DNA of 14,822 nucleotides from Campylobacteraceae bacterium (lineage in GTDB: Bacteria > Campylobacterota > Campylobacteria > Campylobacterales > Sulfurovaceae): the NCBI GenBank assembly GCA_027023145.1, contig JALVWV010000083.1, forward strand, positions 1 to 14,822. Reading direction: 5' to 3'. Positions 1 to 7,543 of the stretch are shown piece by piece. Within the stretch, counting starts at the first letter, position 1. Each line of letters starts with the position of its first letter. Under the pieces are notes generated by a model. The model had not been told where the DNA came from, did not search any database, and saw only the letters and a program-made list of their open reading frames with translations. The position numbers and the translations under genes were made by a program.

Positions 1-1569
1 CATGACGGCACCCTCGAGCTGGAGATCGAACCGGTGGATGCACCGACAGTCTGGCAGGAGGGGGAGACGGGCGTGTATGCGATGATGGACTATGCACTGG
101 AGCGTTTCTCGGATCGGTACACCCATGATCCGCGTATCCTCGCCACCGGCCCTTCATCTGAAGCGACCGATTTTGGAGCCATCGGATCGGCTCCGGTCAA
201 AAAAGGCACACGCTCCCCCGTCGACACCTGGGCGGGGCGTGGAGGATTTGGGAGTCAACTCTACCGCGAACATGGGATTGCGGCGATCATTTATGGGGGA
301 GAGATCACTCCGGAGAATTTCCGCGACCGCCACGCAGCGGATGCATGGTTTCAGGAGCGATACGGCATGGGGATGGCGGCCAAAGACAAAGCTTCAACCC
401 GCAAATACAACTTCGACCCCGATACCCAGACGGGAGGCACGCTGGGATCCAACTATACCACCCTGGGCGGCTCCCTCCTCTCCTTCAACTACCGCAGCAT
501 CTACCGCAGCGAGTCGGAACGCCTCGACCTCAATCAGCGCTACATCCTCGACCACTATCTCACCCAGTTCAACGAAGAGATCCGGGACAAAAAAGCGCAC
601 AAAAACTGTGGAGAACCCTGCGCGGTCATGTGCAAAAAAATGAACGGTGTTCACAAGAAGGACTACGAACCCTACCAGGCCATGGGACCGCAGATCGGGG
701 TCTTTGACCAACGGGCTGCCGAGCGGATCAACCATTATGCCGATGCCTGTGGCTTCGATGCCATCGCTATCGGGGGTATCCTCTCCTGGCTGATGGAATG
801 CCTCGACGTCGGGTACATGGCTCCGGAGGATCTCGGGGTGGAGGCAATGCCGGACTTCGATCTGAGTACCTTTGATCTCCTGAAGAGCTCCGCACACAAT
901 GCGCAACTGGCCATCGACTTGATCGATGCCATCATTATGCGAAAGGGGGCACTCGATCTGCGCAACGGAGCCCGTGTGCTGGCACGTCGCCTCTCCGAAC
1001 GATTCAACCCAGCGATCCTCGATACCTTCGTCTATGTTGCCAACGGACGTGACGGCTGGATGGTGCCCAACCAATACTGGACCCCCGGTGTCCTCTCCCC
1101 CATGCCCATCATGGGCAAGTATTACGTCTACTACGGCCAGGATTTTATCCCACCGTATGAGCTGGGACGCCGCAACGCAGAACGCTTCATGCAGGAACTG
1201 ATCCTCGATGAGATCGGGATGTGCCGCTTCCACCGTGCCTGGGCGGAGGAGATGATTCCCGAGCTCGTCGACCATGTCTACGGACAGAAGGAAGCGTATC
1301 TTTGTACCATACGCACACTGGCCACCGAGATCAATGCGCACAATGTCAGCCACCCCTGGGAATCCCAGCGCAGCATCGATTTCGTCCACACGTTTCTCAG
1401 GCGCAAACACGAAATCGAGGGGAACAACGATCCTAAACTGTTGCGTTGGTTGCACGCCTTTGAAAAAGACACACGCCAAGCCGGGAAGGCCTTTTGGAAA
1501 GAGATGCGTCGGGGATTGGAGGCGCAGTTGTTGACTAAGACAGAAGAGAAAAGTCTGAGAAGTGCTTAG
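1..1569 (+). CDS. AOR-family (tungsten/molybdopterin) aldehyde:ferredoxin oxidoreductase, 5'-partial
   Basis: The frame is open from the first base, so the gene starts left of the window and a GTG at 34 is not its true start; 522 residues are visible against roughly 600-650 for the family. Family hallmarks seen: the pterin-region motif AGRGGFGS (about 226-249) followed by the strand IAAIIYGGEI; a cysteine cluster CGEPCAVMC with Cys codons at 607, 619 and 631; a conserved helix NHYADACGFDAIAIGG followed by WLMECLDVG; and the distal motif DEIGMCRF with its Cys codon at 1222, which matches the fourth [4Fe-4S] ligand. Known members oxidise aldehydes in the cytoplasm and pass electrons to ferredoxin through a bis-pterin W or Mo site. 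The first two cysteines are three residues apart instead of the two in Pyrococcus furiosus AOR, so substrate class is uncertain; a glyceraldehyde-3-phosphate oxidoreductase-like member is possible. The stop codon overlaps that of the convergent regulator. Confidence 0.85.
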   Translation, partial: HDGTLELEIEPVDAPTVWQEGETGVYAMMDYALERFSDRYTHDPRILATGPSSEATDFGAIGSAPVKKGTRSPVDTWAGRGGFGSQLYREHGIAAIIYGGEITPENFRDRHAADAWFQERYGMGMAAKDKASTRKYNFDPDTQTGGTLGSNYTTLGGSLLSFNYRSIYRSESERLDLNQRYILDHYLTQFNEEIRDKKAHKNCGEPCAVMCKKMNGVHKKDYEPYQAMGPQIGVFDQRAAERINHYADACGFDAIAIGGILSWLMECLDVGYMAPEDLGVEAMPDFDLSTFDLLKSSAHNAQLAIDLIDAIIMRKGALDLRNGARVLARRLSERFNPAILDTFVYVANGRDGWMVPNQYWTPGVLSPMPIMGKYYVYYGQDFIPPYELGRRNAERFMQELILDEIGMCRFHRAWAEEMIPELVDHVYGQKEAYLCTIRTLATEINAHNVSHPWESQRSIDFVHTFLRRKHEIEGNNDPKLLRWLHAFEKDTRQAGKAFWKEMRRGLEAQLLTKTEEKSLRSA

Positions 1570-2273
1570 GCAGTCAGTCGGATCTTGTGACGATACATAT
1601 TGGCTTTGATGAGAAGGTCGGAAAACTCGATCGGCTTCCCTTTGGCATCGAAGGAGAGACGCTGAAGGGAGAGCAGCGGTGCGTTAGGTTTGATCTCCAG
1701 CAGTCGAGCCTGTTCCTTGGTCGCGGCACGGGCTTCGACCGTCTCTTCCGCCTGGGCAAAGGTGATCCCGTAGGCTTCACGGTAAAACGTGTAAAGGGAT
1801 TCGATGTCGAAACGCTCCTCAATGTCTGGGACACGATCGACGGCAATGTAATTGTGCATGATTGCAAAAGGTTGACCATCCAGCAGGCGGAAGCGCTTGA
1901 TACACAAGAGCGCGTCACACTGGAGCAAATCTTTGACATGGTGGGCATCGGTCAGGAGAATGTATTCGATCGACCGGGTCTCAAGACGGCGGTTTTCTTG
2001 AGTCAGGCGCTGGGTTAGCGAGCCGATGGTGTTGGCATCGTAGAGGACTTTCTGCTCCATGACATAGGTGCCTTTGCCCTGCTTTTTGACTACGACCCCT
2101 TCCCGCGCCAACTCTTCGATCGCTTTGCGGACGGTGATCCGGCTCACGCCGTACTGCTTCTCGATCTCCGCTTCAGAGGGGAGAAGATCACCCGGTTTGT
2201 ACGACTCTTCGATGGTTTTGAGGAGGTATTCTTTGAGTTGATAGTAGAGAGGGATACCGTTTTTGACAAACAC
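1566..2273 (-). CDS. GntR-family transcriptional regulator, HutC/UTRA subfamily
   Basis: This 235-residue protein has an N-terminal GntR winged helix (about residues 5-72), with the typical PLYYQLKEYL, PGDLLPSEAEIEKQYGVSR, TVRKAIEELAREGVV and GKGTYV stretches. A UTRA-type ligand domain follows (about 90-235), ending in the usual PLLSLQRLSFDAKGKPIEFS pattern. Family members are dimeric cytoplasmic repressors that release DNA when a sugar phosphate, amino-acid derivative or similar small molecule binds UTRA; the effector cannot be read here. The start is GTG at 2273, preceded on the minus strand by AGGAAAG at good spacing; an ATG two bases upstream is in another frame. It lies 88 bases downstream of the DUF389 gene on the same strand and overlaps the convergent AOR gene by 4 bases. 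It could be a local regulator of AOR or of itself, but no operator at the AOR promoter is visible because that lies outside the window. Confidence 0.92.
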   Translation of the reverse strand: MFVKNGIPLYYQLKEYLLKTIEESYKPGDLLPSEAEIEKQYGVSRITVRKAIEELAREGVVVKKQGKGTYVMEQKVLYDANTIGSLTQRLTQENRRLETRSIEYILLTDAHHVKDLLQCDALLCIKRFRLLDGQPFAIMHNYIAVDRVPDIEERFDIESLYTFYREAYGITFAQAEETVEARAATKEQARLLEIKPNAPLLSLQRLSFDAKGKPIEFSDLLIKANMYRHKIRLTA

Positions 2274-2296
2274 ATTCTTTCCTGCAATTCATTCTT

Positions 2297-2310
2297 GTTG
2301 TCTAGTGTAC
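2297..2310. promoter_or_regulatory. possible GntR/HutC-type operator upstream of the regulator gene
   Basis: The sequence GTTGTCTAGTGTAC is an imperfect dyad, GT-N3-CTAG-N3-AC, located 24-37 bases upstream of the GTG start of the GntR-type gene. HutC-subfamily regulators such as DasR and NagR are known to bind sites with a GTCTAG core, and the left half here matches that core. The right half does not, so this is a weak candidate for autoregulation. Confidence 0.25.
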
Positions 2311-2361
2311 TTCGTGCAGACTGAGTGGGGACTTAATCCAACCGTCAATCGGTCGAAACCG

Positions 2362-4263
2362 TCACAATCGGTATCGGACGGTAACAAGGATCTCCACCGG
2401 ACGCCCCACGACTCGGGTAATCATCTCTTTGAGGTACGCCCGTTCTCTTTTGGTCAAAACATGATCCGCAGTGACATCGCAGCGGACTTGCGGACGATCC
2501 CCATGCAGCACATACTCGACGCGGCTCAGGGCGAGGGTCTGACCATTGTAGGTGAAATGGAGTTGAGAGAGCGTCTGACGGATATCAGATTGGGTTCGCA
2601 TCTGATCAAAAGATCGATAGAGGGGGATAGCTATAAGCACCACCACCCCAGCCCAAAGGATAATCCCCCGCTTGGCGATCCGGAGGGGAGAAAATCCGAG
2701 GATCAAAAAGGTGAGTGATGCCGCAAGGACAATCCCGGCAAGGTTGGTCACAAAAAGGAGCATCGCGTTGGCAAACATCGCCCAATCCCCCCAGCCGATC
2801 CCGATCCCTGCGACCGAGAGCGGCGGCACCAACGCGACGGCGATGGCGACACCAACCAGCGATCCGGAGATGTCGGGGTTGTTTTTGGCATACGCTGCTG
2901 CCACACCGGAGGCGATGGCAACCAACAGGTCGAGAATAGTAGGGCTCAGCCTGGCAGCCATCTCACTGCCAAGCTCATGCATCGGCACCAGCCAAGCGAT
3001 CGTCATGGCACTGGTCAGCACCAGCCCGACCCCAACCCCGATGGAGAGAGCCCCCCGCTTGAGCAACCCCGTATCCCGACGCAAAACCCCCATGCTCAGA
3101 CCCACAATCGGCTGCATCAGGGGTGCGAGCAACATCGCTCCGATGATCACGGAGGCGGAGTTGATAAACAGCCCCAGTGTCGCCAGCACCGTCGAGAGGA
3201 CCAGAAGGATCGCAAATGTCCATCCCAGCTGCGCCTCTTCGCGCAGGGTGCTGAAGAGTGTGGCATACTGTTCCTGTGACGCATGCGCAAACAGCGGCAA
3301 CCCCTGTGTGAAATACTCCATCCGCTCCTCATCGCGAGGCACTCCGGTCAAGCGTATGGCATTGCGGGTACTTTTGGGTGCCTGCTGACACGCAAAAAAC
3401 TCCTCCCCCACACTCACATAGAGTGCCGCAGGCTCTGTGCGCAAGGTCACTGGCGTCTGCAAACGCGCAGTGTCGTCCACGACCACCTCCAGTGTCTCTG
3501 AGGAATCAATCGTAACGCGTGTGCTCTTGAGATACCCCCAGCTTCGCGGAAAAGAGGTGGTCTGTCGCCAGCGCCGCCAGGCCAGTCGGATCGGATAGGC
3601 AACAAAAAATTCAAACAACGACGTCGGCGCCAAGGCAATCACCGCCAGTTGTCCGTCGGTGGCACTGAGTTCCTGACGCAGGGCATGACCGATCCAACTG
3701 TGGTTGTTGTAGCCCAGTCCGATGAGACCGACGGCTGAGAGGGCGATCGTCTCCTCTTTGTCTGTGGTGAGGGTGAAGCGGTGGTGCCGGAGCTTTTGGG
3801 CGCCGTCTCGGGTGCGCAATCGCCGAATCAGGCGACTCCACCACCCTTTTTCCTCTTCAAACTCATACGTCTCAAGCAGTGTATTTTCTCCGATTCTGAC
3901 GTCTCCAAGTACCGGTGTTTCGTTGCACAACAGCAGATCAATAGGATCTGTAGCTGGCTGAGTAACGACCGGGAACAAATCGGATGGATTTCCGGGAAGA
4001 GAGAGGGCACGTCTCAGGTGAGCTTGACCGGGCAGAGGGACGATTCCAATCGTAAAATGCATACGCCAGGCGTATGCCACCACGCGCTGCAAGGTCTCCT
4101 CAGCGCCGCTTACGAGCAGATGTGTACCCCCTTCCGGTGCCAGCACACCGACCAATTCCCCTTCGGGCAGGAGCATGATCTCGATCTCTGGATGGCGCGC
4201 CTCCTCGATCCACGATCGGGCGAAATCAACCGTATCTGTGTCGGTCAGATAGAGAAACTTCAT
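2362..4263 (-). CDS. DUF389 membrane protein with degenerate diacylglycerol-kinase-like N-terminal region
   Basis: The protein has 633 residues from the ATG at 4263. Residues about 345-545 are a DUF389 hydrophobic domain: a first pair of helices with the GLFINSASVIIGAMLLAPLM motif, then RRGALSIG-like loops, a segment with GVAIAVALVPPLSVAGIGIG, a helix with NLAGIVLAASLTFLILGF and a final helix near 535-548. Residues 1-290 read like a YegS/diacylglycerol-kinase fold: HLLVSGAEETLQRVVAYAWR then FTIGIVPLPGQAHLRRALSL in the first half, and GLIGLGYNN, DGQLAVIALAPTSLFEFFVA, a TIDSS strand and PAALYVSVG in the second. The GGDGT and GT-x-ND signatures of active kinases are replaced by SGAEE and GQAH, so catalysis is doubtful. 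Residues 560-633 form a soluble tail. Function of DUF389 proteins is not established. The start was chosen because MKFLYLTDTD begins 1 base after the purL stop; an in-frame start at 4281 would overlap purL. Confidence 0.85.
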   Translation of the reverse strand: MKFLYLTDTDTVDFARSWIEEARHPEIEIMLLPEGELVGVLAPEGGTHLLVSGAEETLQRVVAYAWRMHFTIGIVPLPGQAHLRRALSLPGNPSDLFPVVTQPATDPIDLLLCNETPVLGDVRIGENTLLETYEFEEEKGWWSRLIRRLRTRDGAQKLRHHRFTLTTDKEETIALSAVGLIGLGYNNHSWIGHALRQELSATDGQLAVIALAPTSLFEFFVAYPIRLAWRRWRQTTSFPRSWGYLKSTRVTIDSSETLEVVVDDTARLQTPVTLRTEPAALYVSVGEEFFACQQAPKSTRNAIRLTGVPRDEERMEYFTQGLPLFAHASQEQYATLFSTLREEAQLGWTFAILLVLSTVLATLGLFINSASVIIGAMLLAPLMQPIVGLSMGVLRRDTGLLKRGALSIGVGVGLVLTSAMTIAWLVPMHELGSEMAARLSPTILDLLVAIASGVAAAYAKNNPDISGSLVGVAIAVALVPPLSVAGIGIGWGDWAMFANAMLLFVTNLAGIVLAASLTFLILGFSPLRIAKRGIILWAGVVVLIAIPLYRSFDQMRTQSDIRQTLSQLHFTYNGQTLALSRVEYVLHGDRPQVRCDVTADHVLTKRERAYLKEMITRVVGRPVEILVTVRYRL

Positions 4264-4264
4264 C

Positions 4265-6493
4265 TTACAGATCTTGCTCAATCACCTCGGCGAAACGGTT
4301 GTAGTACCGTCTACTCAACTCCTCGAGGGGGAGGGATACATCGTTGAGCTGCACAATCTCTCCGCCAATTGCACCGATTTTTTCCACACGCAACCCCAGC
4401 TCAAGTGCTTTGCGGGCGAGAGTCTCGAGGTTTTCGGGTCTGACTTCGACCAACGCGCGGCTTGGAGTCTCATCAAAGATCCAACGGGGATCCTCCAATG
4501 GGACATCAGCCACGATCCCTTTGCCCCCGACGGCAGCCATTTTGGCCAAGGCGATGGCGATCCCGCCGACGTTGACATCTTTGGCAGCTTCGAGGAGTCC
4601 GGCTTCGTTGGCTTCGATCACGAGTTGCCAGAGACGAAGCTCCTGTGAGTATTCAACATCCTCAAGCGTCCCGACCGTCTCGCCGAAGAGCTCTTTGATG
4701 TAGAGGGATCCTCCAAAATTGCCCCGGGTCTCTCCGACAAGAAGTACGGCGTTCCCCTCCTCTTGAAAGGCACTGGGAAGCACCTTGTTTGCATCGGGGT
4801 TAACCCCGACCGTGGCGATAGTAGGAGTTGGATAGACACTCTCGCCGTTGGTTTCATTGTACAGTGAGACGTTGCCACTAACGACAGGAGTTTCAAGCTC
4901 CTTGCACGCCTCTTTGATCCCTTCACACGCCTGAGCAAACTGCCACATCACCTCGGGGTTTTCGGGGTTGCCGAAGTTGAGGCAGTCGGTGATCGCCAGT
5001 GGGCGGGCTCCACTCATGGCGACGTTGCGCCCGGCCTCCATGACGGCCAGCGCCGCCCCTTTTTGAGGATCGATATAGCAGTAGCGGGGGTTGCAGTCTG
5101 AACTCATCGCCAGTGCGGCGCCAGTCTCCTTGACGCGTATGACACTCGCATCAAGCGAGCCGGGGTGCTTGGCGGTGTTGGTCTGTACCATCGAGTCGTA
5201 TTGGTTGTACACCCAGGCTTTATCCACCACTTCAAGTGAGGCAAGGAGACGCTCGAAGGCGGTCTGATTCTCCACTGTTGGAAAATCATCTATGGTAAGT
5301 GTTCCTATCTTGTCCAAATACTCCGGACGCTTCGTAGGGCGGTCGAGCATGGGTGCCTCTTCGCTCACAGGAGCGATCGGCATATCGGCGACTTTCTCCC
5401 CGTGCCAGTAGAGTTCCATGTTGCCCGTGTCGGTCACTTCGCCGATGGTGGCAACATCAAGATCCCACTTGTTGAAAATCTCAATCACTTCGTCTTCGTG
5501 CCCCTTTTTGACACACACCAGCATCCGCTCCTGTGACTCGGAGAGCATGAAGTCGTACGGCGTCATCCCCTCTTCGCGGGCGGGGACTTTGTCCAGATGC
5601 ATCACCATCCCTGCCCCGCTCTTGCCCGCCATCTCAAAGGCTGAGCTCGTCAAACCGGCCGCTCCCATATCCTGGATGCCAACAACGATATCCTTCTTGG
5701 TCTGGAACATCTCCAGGCACGCCTCAAGCAACAGTTTCTCGGTAAAGGGATCACCCACCTGCACCGTGGGACGCAGGCTCTTGGACTCTTCGGTGAAGCT
5801 GTCGGAACTCATCACCGCACCGCCCAAGCCGTCCCGGCCGGTCTTGGAGCCGACGTACATTACCGAGTTGCCGATCCCCTCCGCGATCCCGAGGAAAATT
5901 TCATCGCTTTTGACCAGTCCGAGAGCAAAAGCGTTGACAAGAATATTGCCGTTGTAACTGCCGTCAAAGCTCATCTCGCCGCCGATAGTAGGAACCCCCA
6001 TGCAGTTGCCGTAGCTCCCGATCCCCTCTACGACGCCCCGGACGAGGTGACGCTGATACTTGTTGGTTTCCGAATCCCCGTTGACATCCCCGAAGCGCAG
6101 GGCATTGAGGTTGGCTACCGGACGGGCACCCATGGTGAAGACATCCCGCAGGATCCCCCCCACTCCCGTCGCAGCCCCTTGAAAGGGTTCAATGTAGCTT
6201 GGGTGGTTATGGCTCTCCATCTTGAATACCGCTGCCATGCCGCCGCCAATGTCGATCACGCCAGCATTTTCACCCGGTCCTTGGATCACCCAGGGGGCTT
6301 CGGTAGGAAATCCATTGAGGTAAATTTTGGATGATTTGTACGAACAATGCTCCGACCACATGGCCGAGAAAACACCCAGCTCCACCATCGTGGGCTCCCT
6401 TTTGAGGATCTCCTTGATGTGGGCATAGTCGAGCTTGCTGAGTTTGTGGGCAGTGAGGGCTTCGTCGATGTTGGCGATGGTGTTGAAGGGCAT
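4265..6493 (-). CDS. purL: phosphoribosylformylglycinamidine synthase, PurL subunit (small type)
   Basis: This cytoplasmic enzyme of de novo purine synthesis carries out the ATP-dependent step converting formylglycinamide ribonucleotide to the amidine, using ammonia from the PurQ glutaminase with PurS as partner. The 742-residue length fits the small, multi-subunit PurL type of about 740 residues found in Bacillus; PurS and PurQ must be encoded elsewhere, since neither is in the window. Recognisable motifs are SAMWSEHCSYKSSK (residues 43-56, active-site His49), QGPGENAGVIDIG (71-83), MESHNHPSYIEPFQGAATG (92-110), the GGEMSFDGSYNGN stretch, QDMGAAGLTSS and later NFGNPENPE and SGNVSLYNET. The start ATG at 6493 is preceded by AAGGAA. 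The DUF389 gene follows after a single base, so the two are probably co-transcribed and translationally coupled. Confidence 0.97.
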   Translation of the reverse strand: MPFNTIANIDEALTAHKLSKLDYAHIKEILKREPTMVELGVFSAMWSEHCSYKSSKIYLNGFPTEAPWVIQGPGENAGVIDIGGGMAAVFKMESHNHPSYIEPFQGAATGVGGILRDVFTMGARPVANLNALRFGDVNGDSETNKYQRHLVRGVVEGIGSYGNCMGVPTIGGEMSFDGSYNGNILVNAFALGLVKSDEIFLGIAEGIGNSVMYVGSKTGRDGLGGAVMSSDSFTEESKSLRPTVQVGDPFTEKLLLEACLEMFQTKKDIVVGIQDMGAAGLTSSAFEMAGKSGAGMVMHLDKVPAREEGMTPYDFMLSESQERMLVCVKKGHEDEVIEIFNKWDLDVATIGEVTDTGNMELYWHGEKVADMPIAPVSEEAPMLDRPTKRPEYLDKIGTLTIDDFPTVENQTAFERLLASLEVVDKAWVYNQYDSMVQTNTAKHPGSLDASVIRVKETGAALAMSSDCNPRYCYIDPQKGAALAVMEAGRNVAMSGARPLAITDCLNFGNPENPEVMWQFAQACEGIKEACKELETPVVSGNVSLYNETNGESVYPTPTIATVGVNPDANKVLPSAFQEEGNAVLLVGETRGNFGGSLYIKELFGETVGTLEDVEYSQELRLWQLVIEANEAGLLEAAKDVNVGGIAIALAKMAAVGGKGIVADVPLEDPRWIFDETPSRALVEVRPENLETLARKALELGLRVEKIGAIGGEIVQLNDVSLPLEELSRRYYNRFAEVIEQDL

Positions 6494-6525
6494 AATAAGG
6501 GATTCCTTGAGAAAAAAGTAAAGCT

Positions 6526-6533
6526 ATTTTACA
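6526..6533 (-). promoter_or_regulatory. possible -10 element for purL
   Basis: On the minus strand the bases read TGTAAAAT, giving a TAAAAT hexamer 33-38 bases upstream of the purL ATG. No good -35 match is present at 16-18 bases, although the upstream DNA is AT-rich. This is a weak prediction based only on position and similarity to TATAAT. Confidence 0.3.
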
Positions 6534-6576
6534 CAAGGGGCGCTAAAAAGTAGCTATGTGTATATTTTGTTAGAAT

Positions 6577-6609
6577 ATTGTCATAAATATTTGACTTTTT
6601 TATGACAAT
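6577..6609. promoter_or_regulatory. perfect 11-bp inverted repeat in the divergent purL / 6655-7452 promoter region
   Basis: The arm ATTGTCATAAA (6577-6587) is repeated inverted as TTTATGACAAT (6599-6609) around an 11-base spacer. Arm centres are 22 bp apart, about two helical turns, which fits a dimeric regulator binding one DNA face. The right arm sits between a candidate -35 and -10 of the rightward gene, so a bound protein would plausibly affect that promoter. A transcribed hairpin is the alternative, but the T-rich tail needed for a terminator is absent on either side. Confidence 0.5.
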
Positions 6610-6619
6610 GTTTTGCTAC
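6591..6619 (+). promoter_or_regulatory. possible sigma-70 promoter for the gene at 6655
   Basis: TTGACT (6591-6596) lies 17 bases upstream of TGCTAC (6614-6619), which would place the transcription start near 6626, about 29 bases before the ATG. The -35 is a good match to TTGACA and the -10 a weak match to TATAAT. The promoter overlaps the inverted repeat at 6577-6609. Confidence 0.4.
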
Positions 6620-6654
6620 CATCTCATAATCTTTTCAAGAAGAGGGATTTACAG

Positions 6655-7452
6655 ATGAGACACTCCAAGATCACCGTTTCTTTGGTCGTAGCATTTTTTG
6701 CAACACTCCACCTGCACGCAGCCACCATGACCCACAAGGTCGATGCCATCCTTGCACTCGGTGCCGAGATCTCCTATGTCCGTGCCATGCTTGAAAATTA
6801 CATAACCACCGGGGCAAAAATCGTTTTTAAAAACCCGAGGAAACGGCTCAAGGAAGAGATCGAGGCGCACGATGCACTCTTAAAAACACTGAAAAACTCT
6901 TTCAAGGATCCGCAGGTGCAGCAACGGGTCACGGAGGGGATTGCCGCTTGGTCTCCGGTCAAGAAGGCACTCCAGACGGTCGAGGGCACTGTCGACCGAG
7001 CCCAAATGCGCGCCCAGGCACAGTTCGTCCACGACAACATCCGTGCTGTAATCAAAAACCTTGAAGCTCTGAAAAATATCTTCCTTGCCCAAACCAAAAT
7101 CGCCCACCAAAAAGAACTCAATGCCTCCATCGAGATCGCCGCGTCAGCGCGTCGTCTCTCCGCCCACTATATGATGGCGATGTGGAAGCTGCCCGATCCG
7201 ACGATTCAAAAGCACTGGGATCAAGGGGTCAAGATCTGGGCTGATGCCATCGCTCTATTGAAGCGATCTGATTTCTACAAAGATTCAGCATTCAAGGCTT
7301 CGCTTAATGATTCCGAAACAATCCTCAAACACATGAGCATCTATATGTCAATCGCCCAATCGGGAACCTTCACGCCAGCTATTGTCCACAAAGCGTGTGA
7401 ACGAGCCTTTGAGGATGGGCAGGCTCTTGCAAAAAAGATTCCGGGGAAATAG
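6655..7452 (+). CDS. secreted helical protein, possibly PilJ-type sensory-domain-like
   Basis: The 265-residue protein begins with a Sec signal peptide (basic MRHSK, a hydrophobic stretch at 6-20, probable cut after LHA at 20-22) and has no other membrane segment, so it should be periplasmic. The rest is almost entirely alpha-helical, rich in Lys, Ala and Glu, with one late Cys (248). Two stretches, AEISYVRAMLENYITTGAKI (about 37-56) and IEIAASARRLSAHYMMAMWK (159-178), resemble each other and the conserved first helix of the PilJ-type (type IV pili methyl-accepting chemotaxis transducer N-terminal) domain, each followed by helices ending in a Trp-containing segment (IAAWSP, KIWADA). This suggests two PilJ-like four-helix units in tandem, but the match is by eye. 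ATG 6655 is chosen because AGAGGGA precedes it and the signal peptide starts there; upstream in-frame codons lack this. It is divergent from purL and precedes valS by 91 bases. Confidence 0.6.
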   Translation: MRHSKITVSLVVAFFATLHLHAATMTHKVDAILALGAEISYVRAMLENYITTGAKIVFKNPRKRLKEEIEAHDALLKTLKNSFKDPQVQQRVTEGIAAWSPVKKALQTVEGTVDRAQMRAQAQFVHDNIRAVIKNLEALKNIFLAQTKIAHQKELNASIEIAASARRLSAHYMMAMWKLPDPTIQKHWDQGVKIWADAIALLKRSDFYKDSAFKASLNDSETILKHMSIYMSIAQSGTFTPAIVHKACERAFEDGQALAKKIPGK

Positions 7453-7470
7453 CTGGGCAATAACCACACC

Positions 7471-7498
7471 TTACTTTTAACCCCCCACACGCTATAAT
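7471..7498 (+). promoter_or_regulatory. probable valS promoter
   Basis: A perfect TATAAT hexamer lies at 7493-7498 within GCTATAATCG, with TTACTT at 7471-7476 as a poor -35 at 16-base spacing and a T/A-rich patch just after it. Transcription would start near 7505, giving a leader of about 40 bases that contains a short GC hairpin (CGCGC/GCGCG, about 7515-7528). The position upstream of valS and the exact -10 make it credible. Confidence 0.6.
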
Positions 7499-7543
7499 CG
7501 CGGGATATTTTCGCCGCGCGTTTGCGCGACCCAAGGATTTCCC

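Noticed and set aside
394..1479. Long open frame of 361 codons on the minus strand inside the AOR gene
   Set aside because: It lies opposite a gene with clear AOR motifs, encodes no recognisable family, and its composition is that of an antisense shadow in GC-rich DNA.
2345..2380. Repeated CAATCGGT at the end of the DUF389 gene considered as a terminator or operator
   Set aside because: The possible stems are only 4 bp, no T-tract follows, and one copy lies in coding sequence, so chance similarity is likely.
6603..6617. TGACAA-N4-TTGCT resembling a sigma-54 promoter upstream of 6655
   Set aside because: The nearly invariant GG of the -24 element is GA here and the spacing is only approximate; a sigma-70 reading fits equally well.
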